Shown here piece by piece: positions 45,644 to 54,212 of a stretch of DNA of 64,000 bases; the stretch's first letter is position 1, and each line of letters begins with the position of its first letter. Origin of the DNA: Bacillus marasmi (GTDB lineage Bacteria > Bacillota > Bacilli > Bacillales > Cytobacillaceae); assembly GCF_902168435.1 (NCBI RefSeq), contig NZ_LR656177.1, positions 62,001 to 126,000 on the forward strand. Direction: 5' to 3'. The position numbers were made by a program, and so were the translations under genes. Under the pieces are notes generated by a model. That model did not search any database and was not told the origin of the DNA. It saw only the letters and a list, made by a program, of their open reading frames with translations.

Positions 45644-47809
45644 ATGTTTAACAAAATTTTTCATAAAACATCGATGAGTTTTAAACAATGGGGCAGTTAC
45701 TTAGTTATCATCGCTTTCTTTGCTGTACTAAATTTTGTTGCATACTTAAGCATTAGTGATTTACAGGAACAAGTCGATTACTTAGGTAATACACAAACGG
45801 CAAAAGTTGAACTTGTCGGTAACATTAAAGAGGATTTTACTCGGGTCCGCTTGTACGTAACAAAGCATGCCTATGAGCACGAACTAGCAGACAAAAACAC
45901 AATGAAAACCTTTATAGATGAAGATATTGAGGATGTACGAAACACAATCAAGGAAATGAAAGAGCTTGATTTAACGGATGAAAATAGTAAGCGTTTAAAC
46001 GACTTTAGCGATGATTTTGAAGCATATACCGCTAGTTTCCCAGATTATTTTGATGGTTCATTAAGCAATGACTATGAAGCTGTTCATGAATTAATGGGCG
46101 AAATGGCTCCATTAGGTGAACACGCAGTCGCAGCATTACACGCGCTTTCTGAGGATGTTAATAAAGATACGGATAACTTTATCAAAGATTCCGAAGATTT
46201 TGCGATGAAAGCAGTCATTGAAAATATTGCAGTTTCCGTCGGTGCTGGAATTTTCTCAATCATTATTTCATTTATCATGACAAGATTAATTCGTCGTTCC
46301 GTAAATGCAGTAGTGAAAAATGTAGAAATCACAACCAACTCCGTCAACGAAATCAAGAAGTCAATCGATCAATCAGCGGTTGCGGCGCATACGCTTGATG
46401 ATTCAATGGATAAGACAAGTGATTCATTAAATGAACTTGTTTCATCGATTCAGGAGGTTGCCGGAAATACAACCACAACAACTTCTGGCGTCAACGAAAT
46501 CTCAGCAGCCATCGAAGAAATGAGCAGCACAATCAGCTTAGTGGCAACAAGTGCCGACCACCTGTCAGATGCAGCAGATAAGAGTTCCAACGCTATTCAA
46601 GAAATGATGGCTTCTATCGAACAAGTAGCTGGTAATGCTGGAAATGTTGGTGCGGGCGTTGAACAAATTTCTGCCTCAATCGAAGAAATGAGTAAATCAA
46701 TCGATGTTGTTTCTGATAGTGCTGTAAGTCTATTAAAAACCGCAGATGAAACATCAATATCAGTTCAAGAAATGATTACCTCAGTACAACAGGTTGCATC
46801 AAGCACTCATAAAATGAACGAGCTTAGCCAATCTGTTAAAACGGATGCAGTTGAAGGTGCTGGGACCGTTAATGAAACATTAAATGCAATGAAGGAAATT
46901 TCTAAAGAAATCAACCAAGCTAGCAATGTGATGATTAACCTCGGCAAGAGTTCTGAGGAAATCGGCAGCATTATCGAAACGATTGATGATATTGCTGGTC
47001 AAACAAACTTGCTGGCACTTAACGCAGCAATCGAAGCGGCCCGTGCTGGCGAACACGGAAAAGGCTTCGCCGTTGTGGCTGATGAAGTAAGAAAGCTTGC
47101 GGAACGAAGCGCCCAAGCGACGAAGGAAATCGCTAACTTAATTAAAGGTATTCAAAATGAAACCGTAGTGGCAGTCAACTCGATTAAGAGCGGTGCCGAT
47201 AAGGTTGAGGTTGGAAACCAGCTTGCTGATAAAACGAATGAAGCCATTAAGAAAATCACGCAAGGCATCACTATTATGAGTGAAGAAATGAATCAAATCG
47301 TTGAAGTAACCGAAACACAATCAAAGAACACTGCACTCATTACGAAATCGGTTGAAAACGTAGCCCATAAAGCATCAGAAATGACGCAATCAACAAAAGA
47401 ACAATCGTTAACTGCCCAAGAAGTAGTTAAAGGTATTATGGATATCAAAAACCAAGTTCAACAAATTACTTCTGCTACTGCTGAGCAAGCTAGAGGCGGC
47501 CGTGAAATTGTTACTTCAGTTGAAGACGTATCTAGTCAATCAAACTCAGTTACGGCGGCAACTCGCGAGCAAGCATTGGCAGCTGAGGAAATCGTTCGCA
47601 ACCTTAATGCAATTAAAAACATGGTCAAAGAAATCACCGTCGTGACAAACGACCAAGCTCGCTTTGGACAAGAAATTTCATCAGAAATCTCTAAAGTCCG
47701 TAAGCAAACTAACGAGCTAAATGCCAGCATTGAAACGCAAACGAAAGAAGCAGAAGGAGTTGCCGAAGCAATTCACGATGTTGAAGTTCAGGTTGAGAAG
47801 TTGAAATAG
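45644..47809 (+). CDS. Methyl-accepting chemotaxis receptor with long signalling domain, no clear HAMP
   Basis: Receptor of 721 aa. Membrane helices are at about 16-36 and 200-222, with a helical extracytoplasmic domain between. After the second helix no standard HAMP motif (P followed by DE) is seen; the chain passes straight into a very long coiled coil with repeats of SIxEMxxSIxxVA. The tip [20 protein letters not shown] is intact. ATG 45644 follows GGGAGTGAG and is preferred over upstream GTG 45611. Co-located with cheA and cheW, so it is a likely main receptor. Confidence 0.93.
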   Translation: MFNKIFHKTSMSFKQWGSYLVIIAFFAVLNFVAYLSISDLQEQVDYLGNTQTAKVELVGNIKEDFTRVRLYVTKHAYEHELADKNTMKTFIDEDIEDVRNTIKEMKELDLTDENSKRLNDFSDDFEAYTASFPDYFDGSLSNDYEAVHELMGEMAPLGEHAVAALHALSEDVNKDTDNFIKDSEDFAMKAVIENIAVSVGAGIFSIIISFIMTRLIRRSVNAVVKNVEITTNSVNEIKKSIDQSAVAAHTLDDSMDKTSDSLNELVSSIQEVAGNTTTTTSGVNEISAAIEEMSSTISLVATSADHLSDAADKSSNAIQEMMASIEQVAGNAGNVGAGVEQISASIEEMSKSIDVVSDSAVSLLKTADETSISVQEMITSVQQVASSTHKMNELSQSVKTDAVEGAGTVNETLNAMKEISKEINQASNVMINLGKSSEEIGSIIETIDDIAGQTNLLALNAAIEAARAGEHGKGFAVVADEVRKLAERSAQATKEIANLIKGIQNETVVAVNSIKSGADKVEVGNQLADKTNEAIKKITQGITIMSEEMNQIVEVTETQSKNTALITKSVENVAHKASEMTQSTKEQSLTAQEVVKGIMDIKNQVQQITSATAEQARGGREIVTSVEDVSSQSNSVTAATREQALAAEEIVRNLNAIKNMVKEITVVTNDQARFGQEISSEISKVRKQTNELNASIETQTKEAEGVAEAIHDVEVQVEKLK

Positions 47810-47825
47810 TTATTACTACAATTCT

Positions 47826-47866
47826 ATGGAACGCTTTCGCTTAATTGCGGAGGCGCTTCCGCTTTT
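47826..47866 (+). repeat. Remnant of repeat B
   Basis: Only the tail of the element remains: ACGCTTTCGCTT, then GCGGAGGCGCTTCCGCTTTT, which is almost self-complementary and may act as a weak terminator after the receptor. Confidence 0.5.
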
Positions 47867-47883
47867 CTAAAGGAGGTGGACTA

Positions 47884-48327
47884 ATGAAAATTCAAGAACC
47901 TGTTCGGGTAAATGTTAGTGACCCGCAGCTGACACCATCTGATCGGTCTACCACCAGCAATACTTCTTTTCAAAAAATCATCGGCAGCTACTCAAAGGAA
48001 TTAACCCAGGACCGGCTTCAGCAGCTACTGCAAAACATTGAGCAGCAAGGTCAAACCTTAAGCGAGAAGCGCACCTTTCATGAATTGCGCAAATACAAGG
48101 ATTTGGTCAAGCAATACATGAATGAGGTATCCAAGCACGGTGTTAAGCTACACCAATCCGAAACATGGGACCCATATGCCGGAAGCAAAACACTGAAAAC
48201 CATCAAAACAATTGATACAAAATTAATGGAATTAACGAAGCATGTGTTAGACGAACAAACAACGAGTCTCTCAATTCTAGAGCGAATTGGCGAAATCAAA
48301 GGCTTATTAATCAATCTTTACACTTAA
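47884..48327 (+). CDS. YaaR-family (DUF327) protein
   Basis: A 147-aa helical protein like B. subtilis YaaR, of unknown function. Family traits: SFQKIIGSYSKELTQDRLQQ, then LRKYKDLVKQYMNEVSKHGV and a C-terminal ERIGEIKGLLINLY. ATG 47884 follows AAAGGAGGTGG. YaaR is not usually in flagellar loci; here it leads a cluster with fliL copy 2, flhO and flhP, and the N terminus resembles other secreted flagellar proteins in being low-complexity. Confidence 0.85.
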   Translation: MKIQEPVRVNVSDPQLTPSDRSTTSNTSFQKIIGSYSKELTQDRLQQLLQNIEQQGQTLSEKRTFHELRKYKDLVKQYMNEVSKHGVKLHQSETWDPYAGSKTLKTIKTIDTKLMELTKHVLDEQTTSLSILERIGEIKGLLINLYT

Positions 48328-48358
48328 ACTTTCTATTACAGGATAAGGGGCAGTGCCC

Positions 48359-48790
48359 ATGAATTTGTTGAAAAAATCGCTACTGATTATTGGCAGTATT
48401 ACCTTTATTGGCGTCGGAGCATTTTTTGTTTGGTTTGCGTTAAATGCCCCAAGCGAAACGAAAAATCAAGATGAAGTTTCGATAGAAGAGCTATTAGAAA
48501 TCTCATTAGATACTAAACCAATCACCACCAATTTAGCAGACGGTAACTTTATGCAGGCGAAATTCAAAATCGTTACCAAATCACAAAAAACAGCAGAAGA
48601 AATTAGCAAATTAAACTTTCGCATCGAAAATACGATTATTAAAAATATAAATAGCTTGAAAAAAAATGAAGTCATCGGCATAAAAGGGTTCAAATCGCTA
48701 GAAGAAAGTATCGAAAACGATTTGAATAAGGAATTTGATTCCAAGGATTATATAACCCGCGTCTATATTGTTGATTTTTTAGTTCAATAA
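48359..48790 (+). CDS. FliL-family protein (copy 2)
   Basis: A 143-aa single-pass membrane protein: helix at about residues 7-28, then LEISLDTKPITTNLADGNFM and a C-terminal YITRVYIVDFLVQ, which match the FliL copy at 36542 in pattern. ATG 48359 follows ATAAGGGG. It is clearly diverged, so it is an old paralogue. It sits before the rod genes flhO/flhP instead of fliM. It may support a second stator function, but this is inference. Confidence 0.8.
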   Translation: MNLLKKSLLIIGSITFIGVGAFFVWFALNAPSETKNQDEVSIEELLEISLDTKPITTNLADGNFMQAKFKIVTKSQKTAEEISKLNFRIENTIIKNINSLKKNEVIGIKGFKSLEESIENDLNKEFDSKDYITRVYIVDFLVQ

Positions 48791-48835
48791 AAATCGTTAT
48801 TAATAAATGCAAGTAATGAGAGAGGAGTGAAGCAT

Positions 48836-49717
48836 TTGTTAAGAGGCTTGAATACCGCAGCGTCTGGAATGTTTTCACTGGAGCGAAAGCAAGAGGCATT
48901 AACGAATAATCTCGCCAATGCCCAAACACCCGGTTTTAAAAAGGATGATCCAATCCTACGCGCATTTCCGAATCATTTGTTAGAGCGAATTCGCGACTTT
49001 AATCAAAACGGAACAACAGGAACTGGACAAGTATCAGGACAATATCCACCTAATAACGAAATCGCAAGCGGAGTCTATACACAAGAACGAATCGCAAACT
49101 TTAGCCAAGGAACTTTCGTCCAAACATCAGGCGCTTTGGACCTAGCGATAGAAGACTCAAGCATTCCCTATCAAACTATCAATGGTAGACTCGTAAAGCC
49201 AGCCGGATTTTTCGCGGTGCAAATGGCAGATGGAACAGTGGGTTACACCCGTAATGGTAAATTTGATTTGGACTCCAATGGAAATCTTGTTACGCCCGAA
49301 GGCTATCGCGTTCTCGGCACCAATCATCAGCCGATTCGTATTACCGATAGTATTGCCAAGGAAGATTTGCAAATTGACACTCAAGGAAATATTTTAGCTT
49401 ACGCAAATGATCCAGCCCGGACGAGAAACATTGGGCAAATCGGAATGGTTGTTGTCCAAAATCCGCATAACCTAATTCGTCGTGGAGAGAACCTTTACGG
49501 ATCAGATAACGCAATCCCGTTTGTTACCGACCCTGGAAGCACTAATCCTGGTATGCTCCTTCATCAGGGATTTATTGAGCAATCCAATGTTGATGCTGGT
49601 CAAACAATGGCCGACATGATGGTAACCATCCGTGGCTACGAGGCCAACCAAAAGGTCATCAACGCATACGATCAATCACTACAGCAATTGTATTCAGTTG
49701 GAAAAGTCAATGGCTAA
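48836..49717 (+). CDS. flhO: Flagellar rod protein FlhO (FlgG family)
   Basis: Distal rod subunit, 293 aa. N terminus MLRGLNTAASGMFSLERKQE with LTNNLANAQTPGFKKDD; central FFAVQMADGTVGYTRNGKFD; C-terminal QSNVDAGQTMADMMVTIRGY. TTG 48836, 8 nt after GAGAGGAGTG, restores the family start; the GTG at 48827 lies inside the ribosome site. Followed 26 bp later by flhP as in B. subtilis. Confidence 0.93.
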   Translation: MLRGLNTAASGMFSLERKQEALTNNLANAQTPGFKKDDPILRAFPNHLLERIRDFNQNGTTGTGQVSGQYPPNNEIASGVYTQERIANFSQGTFVQTSGALDLAIEDSSIPYQTINGRLVKPAGFFAVQMADGTVGYTRNGKFDLDSNGNLVTPEGYRVLGTNHQPIRITDSIAKEDLQIDTQGNILAYANDPARTRNIGQIGMVVVQNPHNLIRRGENLYGSDNAIPFVTDPGSTNPGMLLHQGFIEQSNVDAGQTMADMMVTIRGYEANQKVINAYDQSLQQLYSVGKVNG

Positions 49718-49743
49718 TAGAATCAAGAAAGAGGTAAGCGAAA

Positions 49744-50604
49744 TTGAATACTTCACTTAATATCTCGGCAGGCTCTTTGCGCGCATACCAGCAAAAGCTT
49801 GATACTATATCAAATAATGTTGCCAATGTGAATACACCGGGCTTCAAACGCACCCGACAAAGCTTTACTGAAATTCTGGCGAACCAAATCAATAACCAAG
49901 CTGGAGCTGGCCAAGAGGTCGGTCGCCTAACACCAAACGGAATCCGCGTTGGCTACGGCACCCGCACTGGCTTAACACAAATGGATACGACTCAAGGTGC
50001 ACCAATGCAAACCGATAACCCATTTGCGATGATGATTAATGGCAGCGGTTATTTCCAAATCGGGTATCCATCACAAACCGGTGGTGGAGCACTCGAAACA
50101 AGATACACTCGTGACGGAAACTTCCAGATAAGTCCAAACAGTGATACCCCGGGTACCTATAATCTAGTTCATCCAAATGGCGGCTATCTGTTAGACCAAA
50201 ACGGAAATCCAATCGTCTTGAACGACCAACACGAAGTGCAAATTCAAAGCAATGGCCAAATCTTTTTGAAAAATAAAAACACTGTCAGCGGTGACTTTAT
50301 CTCCGCGCAACGAGTCGGCATCGTCGACATTCAAAATCCGAACTTGCTAAAAAATCTAGGCGGCAATCAATATTCGTTCGATCCAGCCGCATTACCGAAT
50401 GGAACAAACCAAGCCAACTTTGTCAGAGCAATGGGCGTCAATGAAATTTCAGTAACATCAGGCTATCTAGAGGCCTCAAACGTCGACCTAGCAACCGAAA
50501 TGACCGAACTATTACTAACGCAACGTGGCTTCCAACTAAACGCCCGAGCCATGACCTACGCCGACCAAATGCTAGGAATTGCGAATGGGATTATAAAATC
50601 TTAG
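49744..50604 (+). CDS. flhP: Flagellar rod protein FlhP (FlgG family)
   Basis: Second rod/hook-basal body protein of the FlgF/FlgG type, 286 aa. LDTISNNVANVNTPGFKRTR near the N terminus, YFQIGYPSQTGGGALETRYT in the middle and ASNVDLATEMTELLLTQRGF at the C terminus. TTG 49744 follows GAGGTAAG. Followed by repeat A copy 6. Confidence 0.93.
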   Translation: MNTSLNISAGSLRAYQQKLDTISNNVANVNTPGFKRTRQSFTEILANQINNQAGAGQEVGRLTPNGIRVGYGTRTGLTQMDTTQGAPMQTDNPFAMMINGSGYFQIGYPSQTGGGALETRYTRDGNFQISPNSDTPGTYNLVHPNGGYLLDQNGNPIVLNDQHEVQIQSNGQIFLKNKNTVSGDFISAQRVGIVDIQNPNLLKNLGGNQYSFDPAALPNGTNQANFVRAMGVNEISVTSGYLEASNVDLATEMTELLLTQRGFQLNARAMTYADQMLGIANGIIKS

Positions 50605-50665
50605 TGATGTTTGAAGGGTGCTTAGAAGTAGTATAGGTTTTTCCAAAAAGTTCATTTTGTGAGAA

Positions 50666-50795
50666 GTTGATTGGAGCGGAAGGCACGAAGACTCCTGCGG
50701 GAGCAAAGGGCATAGGGAGACCCCGCAGGCGCAAAGCGCCGAGGAGGCTCTCTGCACCGCCCGCGGAAAGCGAAGTGCCTGGAGCGGAAATCAAC
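50666..50795 (+). repeat. Dispersed repeat A, copy 6 (full length)
   Basis: GTTGATTGGAGCGGAAGGCA ... GAGCGGAAATCAAC, 130 bp, the best-preserved copy, with CTCCTGCGGGAG, GGGCATAGGGAGACCCCGC and GCGCCGAGGAGGCTC arms. It lies between flhP and fliD. Confidence 0.92.
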
Positions 50796-50841
50796 ATTCT
50801 ATTTCGATAGCAAACAATTAATAAGGAAAGGAGTGCTACTT

Positions 50842-52341
50842 GTGTCAGCAATAAATAATGATCCATTAAGAGTGACAGGTCTCGCCTCCGGAATGAATAC
50901 CGAAGAAATCGTTGATAAACTAGTCGCAGCCCAAAGTGCCCGCCTAAACAAAATGATCGCAAACAAAACAACTGCCACCTGGAAAAGCGACGCCTATCGC
51001 GACGTCAACCGCAAGCTTGATGAATTCCGCAAAGCAATGGAAGGCTTGCGTCTGCAATCAACCTTTAATAAGCAAAAGGTAACAGCCAGTGATTCAAGAA
51101 TAGAAGTCTCAACTGCAGGGACAAGTTCTAGGAAAGATTTTGTCATTACGGAAGCTGCCCCGTCGACAACAGCTAAACCAGCAATGGTAAGCTATGATAT
51201 CAATTGGACAAAGGTTGATGCGGATACTACCATTACACTCAATGAAGTTCCGATTACACTAAAAAAAGACATGACGCTCGACGAGGTTGTCTCTGAAATC
51301 AATAAGCGTACGGAAATAGCAGAACCAGAAATTTCAACAAAAGTAAAAGCAGCAAATGTTGGTGGTTCATTGGTCCTCACATCAACAGATACAGGTGAAG
51401 CAGCTAATGTAAATTTATCAGTTGGGACGAACAATCTTGGCTTATCTAACAAAAGTGGAATAGGAAAGAAAGCTGAGACAGGCTATATTATCATAGATGG
51501 TAACAGAATTAACGTTTCTTCTAATAAATTCACTTATGATGGTATTGCCTTTAACATCAAAGAGCCAATTACAGCAGACAAAAGTGTATCAGTGCAAATT
51601 ACTAGTGACACCTCAGGAATCTTTGATAACATCAAAACCTTTGTCGATAAGTACAACGAATTGATTGCTGATTTAAATGGTCGCCTTACTCAAAAGAAAT
51701 ATCGTGACTTTCCACCATTAACAGATGAACAGAAAAAGGATATGAAGGAAAACGATATTAAGCTGTGGGAAGAAAAAGCGAGAAGCGGCTTACTCCAAAA
51801 TGATTCAACCATAAAAAGTGTCCTGAATGAAATGCGAAACAGCCTTTCAACTATGGTGAAAAGTTCAGGAGTATCCACAAATTTTGATTCATTAAAGGAA
51901 ATTGGACTAGATTTCTCCAAAGAATATATCGACAAAGGAAAAATCATCCTTGACGAAACCAAATTTAAGGGCGTCTTGGAAACCAATTTAGAAGATGTAA
52001 AGAAAATGTTTACAGCTATTGGCTCGGAAGCAAGTGGTGTAAATTCAACTACTAAGGATAGGACTGTACATGATCAAAGTGGTTTTGGTTGGAGAATATA
52101 TGAACGTTTAAATGTTGCCATTTCCCAGCTTGGGGAACTAGCTGGATCACCAAATTCCAAGGTCGATACGCAAAGCTTTATGGCGAAACAACTAAAATCG
52201 ATTGAAGCTAACATCACAAGAGAACAAAGACGAGTTACCGATTACGAAGCTAGACTTTGGAAAAAATTCACCGCTATGGAAAGTGCGCTATCAAAAATGA
52301 ACTCACAAAGTTCATGGCTTTCGCAGCAAATAGGAATGTGA
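50842..52341 (+). CDS. fliD: Filament cap protein FliD
   Basis: Caps the filament tip and promotes flagellin polymerisation, 499 aa. N-terminal LRVTGLASGMNTEEIVDKLV and the C-terminal FKGVLETNLEDVKKMFTAIG with a final MESALSKMNSQSSWLSQQIG are characteristic. GTG 50842 is 9 nt after AAGGAAAGGAG. It is separated from fliS/fliT and has no recognised sigma-D site; a repeat occupies the upstream gap. Confidence 0.96.
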   Translation: MSAINNDPLRVTGLASGMNTEEIVDKLVAAQSARLNKMIANKTTATWKSDAYRDVNRKLDEFRKAMEGLRLQSTFNKQKVTASDSRIEVSTAGTSSRKDFVITEAAPSTTAKPAMVSYDINWTKVDADTTITLNEVPITLKKDMTLDEVVSEINKRTEIAEPEISTKVKAANVGGSLVLTSTDTGEAANVNLSVGTNNLGLSNKSGIGKKAETGYIIIDGNRINVSSNKFTYDGIAFNIKEPITADKSVSVQITSDTSGIFDNIKTFVDKYNELIADLNGRLTQKKYRDFPPLTDEQKKDMKENDIKLWEEKARSGLLQNDSTIKSVLNEMRNSLSTMVKSSGVSTNFDSLKEIGLDFSKEYIDKGKIILDETKFKGVLETNLEDVKKMFTAIGSEASGVNSTTKDRTVHDQSGFGWRIYERLNVAISQLGELAGSPNSKVDTQSFMAKQLKSIEANITREQRRVTDYEARLWKKFTAMESALSKMNSQSSWLSQQIGM

Positions 52342-52356
52342 AAATTATAAATCAAC

Positions 52357-52390
52357 TAGTCATTCCAATCGGGATGGCTATTTTTTTGCT
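52357..52390 (+). terminator. Terminator after fliD
   Basis: TAGTCATTCC pairs with GGATGGCTA around a short loop, followed by seven T. Confidence 0.85.
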
Positions 52391-52475
52391 TTTTTATTAA
52401 ACCTTTTAAAAATGTTACCGATAAAAATAATACAAAATTATTTGATTGATTTTGGAAAATAGTATCAAAATGAAC

Positions 52476-52502
52476 TAAACATTTCTTTTAATGCTCCGAT
52501 AA
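52476..52502 (+). promoter_or_regulatory. Sigma-D promoter for csrA-hag
   Basis: TAAA at 52476-52479, 15 nt, then TCCGATAA at 52495-52502, 38 nt before csrA. As no other promoter or terminator is seen before hag, it probably drives both genes. Confidence 0.82.
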
Positions 52503-52540
52503 AAGAACTATACAGCAAGTGAATCTCAGGAGGGGATAGG

Positions 52541-52888
52541 ATGCTGATTGTAGGCAGAGAAATTGGACAATCCGTCATCATTGGTGAAGAGATCAAAGTG
52601 ACTGTTCTACAAGCTGGTTCCAAACCTCGGATTGCGATTGAAGCACCAAGACATTTGAGAATCAAAAAGTTGAAACACCAACACCGAAAAACATATGTTG
52701 TCAAAAAACAAGTAAGGAAAATTATCGAGACGATTCTTATTGGGGATGCAATCAAAGTAACCATTCTCCAAACCGTATCTGGTTTACTCAGGTTTGCAAT
52801 TGAGGCGCCAAAGGAAATCAGTATTTTCCGTGAAGAGCTTTGCAAAATCAATTTCCTTACTGAGCCTGAAAAGGTGTTTATCATCTAA
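52541..52888 (+). CDS. csrA: Tandem-fused CsrA (two CsrA domains in one chain)
   Basis: CsrA is an RNA-binding translational repressor; beside hag in Bacillus it represses flagellin synthesis. This one is 115 aa instead of about 74 and holds two CsrA units. Unit 1 (1-41) is MLIVGREIGQSVIIGEEIKV then RIAIEAPRHLRI. Unit 2 (about 54-104) is RKIIETILIGDAIKVTILQT then FAIEAPKEISIFREELCKIN. Unit 1 keeps the strand-1 arginine (R6) but lacks the REE helix; unit 2 has a degenerate strand 1 but keeps FREEL. CsrA is normally a homodimer, so this looks like a covalent pseudo-dimer. ATG 52541 follows AGGAGG. No fliW is seen in the window. Confidence 0.88.
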   Translation: MLIVGREIGQSVIIGEEIKVTVLQAGSKPRIAIEAPRHLRIKKLKHQHRKTYVVKKQVRKIIETILIGDAIKVTILQTVSGLLRFAIEAPKEISIFREELCKINFLTEPEKVFII

Positions 52889-52902
52889 TTAATAGACCCA
52901 CT

Positions 52903-52970
52903 GGGTTTGTTATATAAGGGGATTTCCCCTCAAAAATAATACTTAATATCCAAATAAGGAGGATTTTACA
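52903..52970 (+). promoter_or_regulatory. hag leader with hairpin and candidate CsrA sites
   Basis: Upstream of hag is a stem AGGGG-ATTT-CCCCT at 52917-52930 with GGGGA at the loop edge, and the ribosome site AAGGAGGA at 52956-52963. CsrA binds GGA motifs, one of them overlapping the ribosome site, in the known B. subtilis hag leader, so these are likely targets of the neighbouring CsrA. Confidence 0.5.
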
Positions 52971-54146
52971 ATGCGTATTAACCACAATATTGCAGCACTC
53001 AACACGCACCGTCAGTTGACTAGTGCATCGACAAATCAATCTAAATCAATGGAAAAATTAGCTTCTGGTCTTCGCATTAACAAAGCTGGAGACGATGCAG
53101 CTGGACTAGCAATCTCAGAAAAAATGCGTGGCCAAATTCGAGGATTAGATCAAGCTTCGAAGAATGCACAGGATTCAATATCGTTGATAGCCACTGCGGA
53201 AGGGGCTTTAAATGAAACACACGATATTCTTCAACGTATGCGAGAATTAGCTGTACAAGGTGGGAATGACACTAATACTACTGACGATCGTGGTGAGATT
53301 CAAAAAGAGCTAAATCAGTTACTATCTGAAATTGATCGGATTTCTACTGATTCTCAATTTAATACACAACCATTGTTGGGTGGATCACTTAATATTACTT
53401 TACAAGTTGGTGCTAATAGTGGACAGGTTATTAATTTTAGTATCGGAACAATGAGCTCTTCCGCATTGACATTGGATGGAATTTCTGTTTCTACCAATGC
53501 TGCTGCAAGTACTGCTATCGCATCAATTGATGCTGCAATTAAGGCAGTTTCAGGAGAACGCTCAAAAATGGGCGCATTCCAAAATCGTTTAGAGCATACT
53601 ATTAATAATTTAAATACTTCGTCAGAGAACTTAACTGCTGCGGAATCTCGTATCCGTGACGTAGATTATGCTTTAGCTGCTTAGGCAGTGACAAGCACAG
53701 TCGTCCTAGCTGGTAACGGCTAGAGATCATTATCGGGTGAATTGCTGGAAAACCCTAAGAGCTTTTCTTACCACAACGTAGTTGGAAACGACAAGCGTGA
53801 TGGTTTGAAAAAAGGAAAGATATGGGCAATCAGCAGCCAAGCTCCTGTCTCGAAAGAGTGGAGAAGGTTCAACGACTAGGATAGACCATCTAAGGCTCTT
53901 TAGGCTATGATGATGAAATCCGTAGGTGAAACAATGTACATCAGCATTGTGAATCCGAAGTGCCCGACCCCTACTAGACTACTAGAGGGTGAAGATATAG
54001 TCTGGTCATTTGTGAAAGCAAATGTTCGCACGATGGCGAAAGAAATGATGACTCAAACAAAGAATTCTATACTTTCTCAAGCTGCTCAAGCAATGCTAGC
54101 GCAAGCAAATCAGCAGCCTCAAGGAGTATTACAATTACTTCGTTAA
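52971..54146 (+). CDS. hag: Flagellin Hag, interrupted by a group I intron
   Basis: Main filament subunit, 269 aa after splicing (exon 1 from 52971 to about 53672, exon 2 from about 54039 to 54146). Exon 1 holds the D0/D1 N-terminal region (MRINHNIAALNTHRQL, LASGLRINKAGDDAAGLAIS), a very short central domain, and most of the C-terminal D1 (NLTAAESRIRDVD). Exon 2 holds the last helix (AKEMMTQTKNSILSQAAQAM, ending VLQLLR). Unspliced, translation would stop at 53682 and give 237 aa without the export/assembly helix. Joining gives SRIRDVD, Tyr or Met, then AKEMM, a normal flagellin. AAGGAGG lies 8 nt before the ATG. Confidence 0.94.
53673..54038 (+). ncRNA. Group I self-splicing intron in hag (366 nt, no endonuclease ORF)
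   Basis: The conserved core is readable: P AATTGCTGG (53740), Q AATCAGCAGCCAAG (53828), R GTTCAACGACTAGG (53867) and S AAGATATAGTC (53992). P4 pairs TGCTG with CAGCA, P7 pairs GACTA (53874) with TAGTC (53998), and a P9 hairpin pairs CATTTG with CAAATG (54007-54024). The chosen ends give a P1 of TGCT with GGCA, a 5' exon ending in U and a final intron G. Registers 53667-54032 and 53670-54035 also keep frame and end in G; the first would restore Met instead of Tyr. The core resembles subgroup IA introns. Flagellin introns of this class are known in thermophilic bacilli. Confidence 0.9.
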
Positions 54147-54150
54147 TTTT

Positions 54151-54190
54151 AAAAAAAGATATCGTACTTTTGTTGCGATATCTTTTTATT
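54151..54190 (+). terminator. Terminator after hag
   Basis: Perfect stem AAAAAGATATCG/CGATATCTTTTT with an 11-nt loop, T-rich tail. Confidence 0.93.
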
Positions 54191-54212
54191 ATTACTAAAG
54201 GAATGAGATGCT

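Noticed and set aside
53685-54146. hag as a pseudogene broken by a frameshift or insertion, with a separate 79-aa gene at 53907
   Set aside because: The inserted 366 nt contain the full set of group I intron core motifs and splicing restores the frame exactly, so this is an intron; the 53907 reading frame is part intron and part exon 2.
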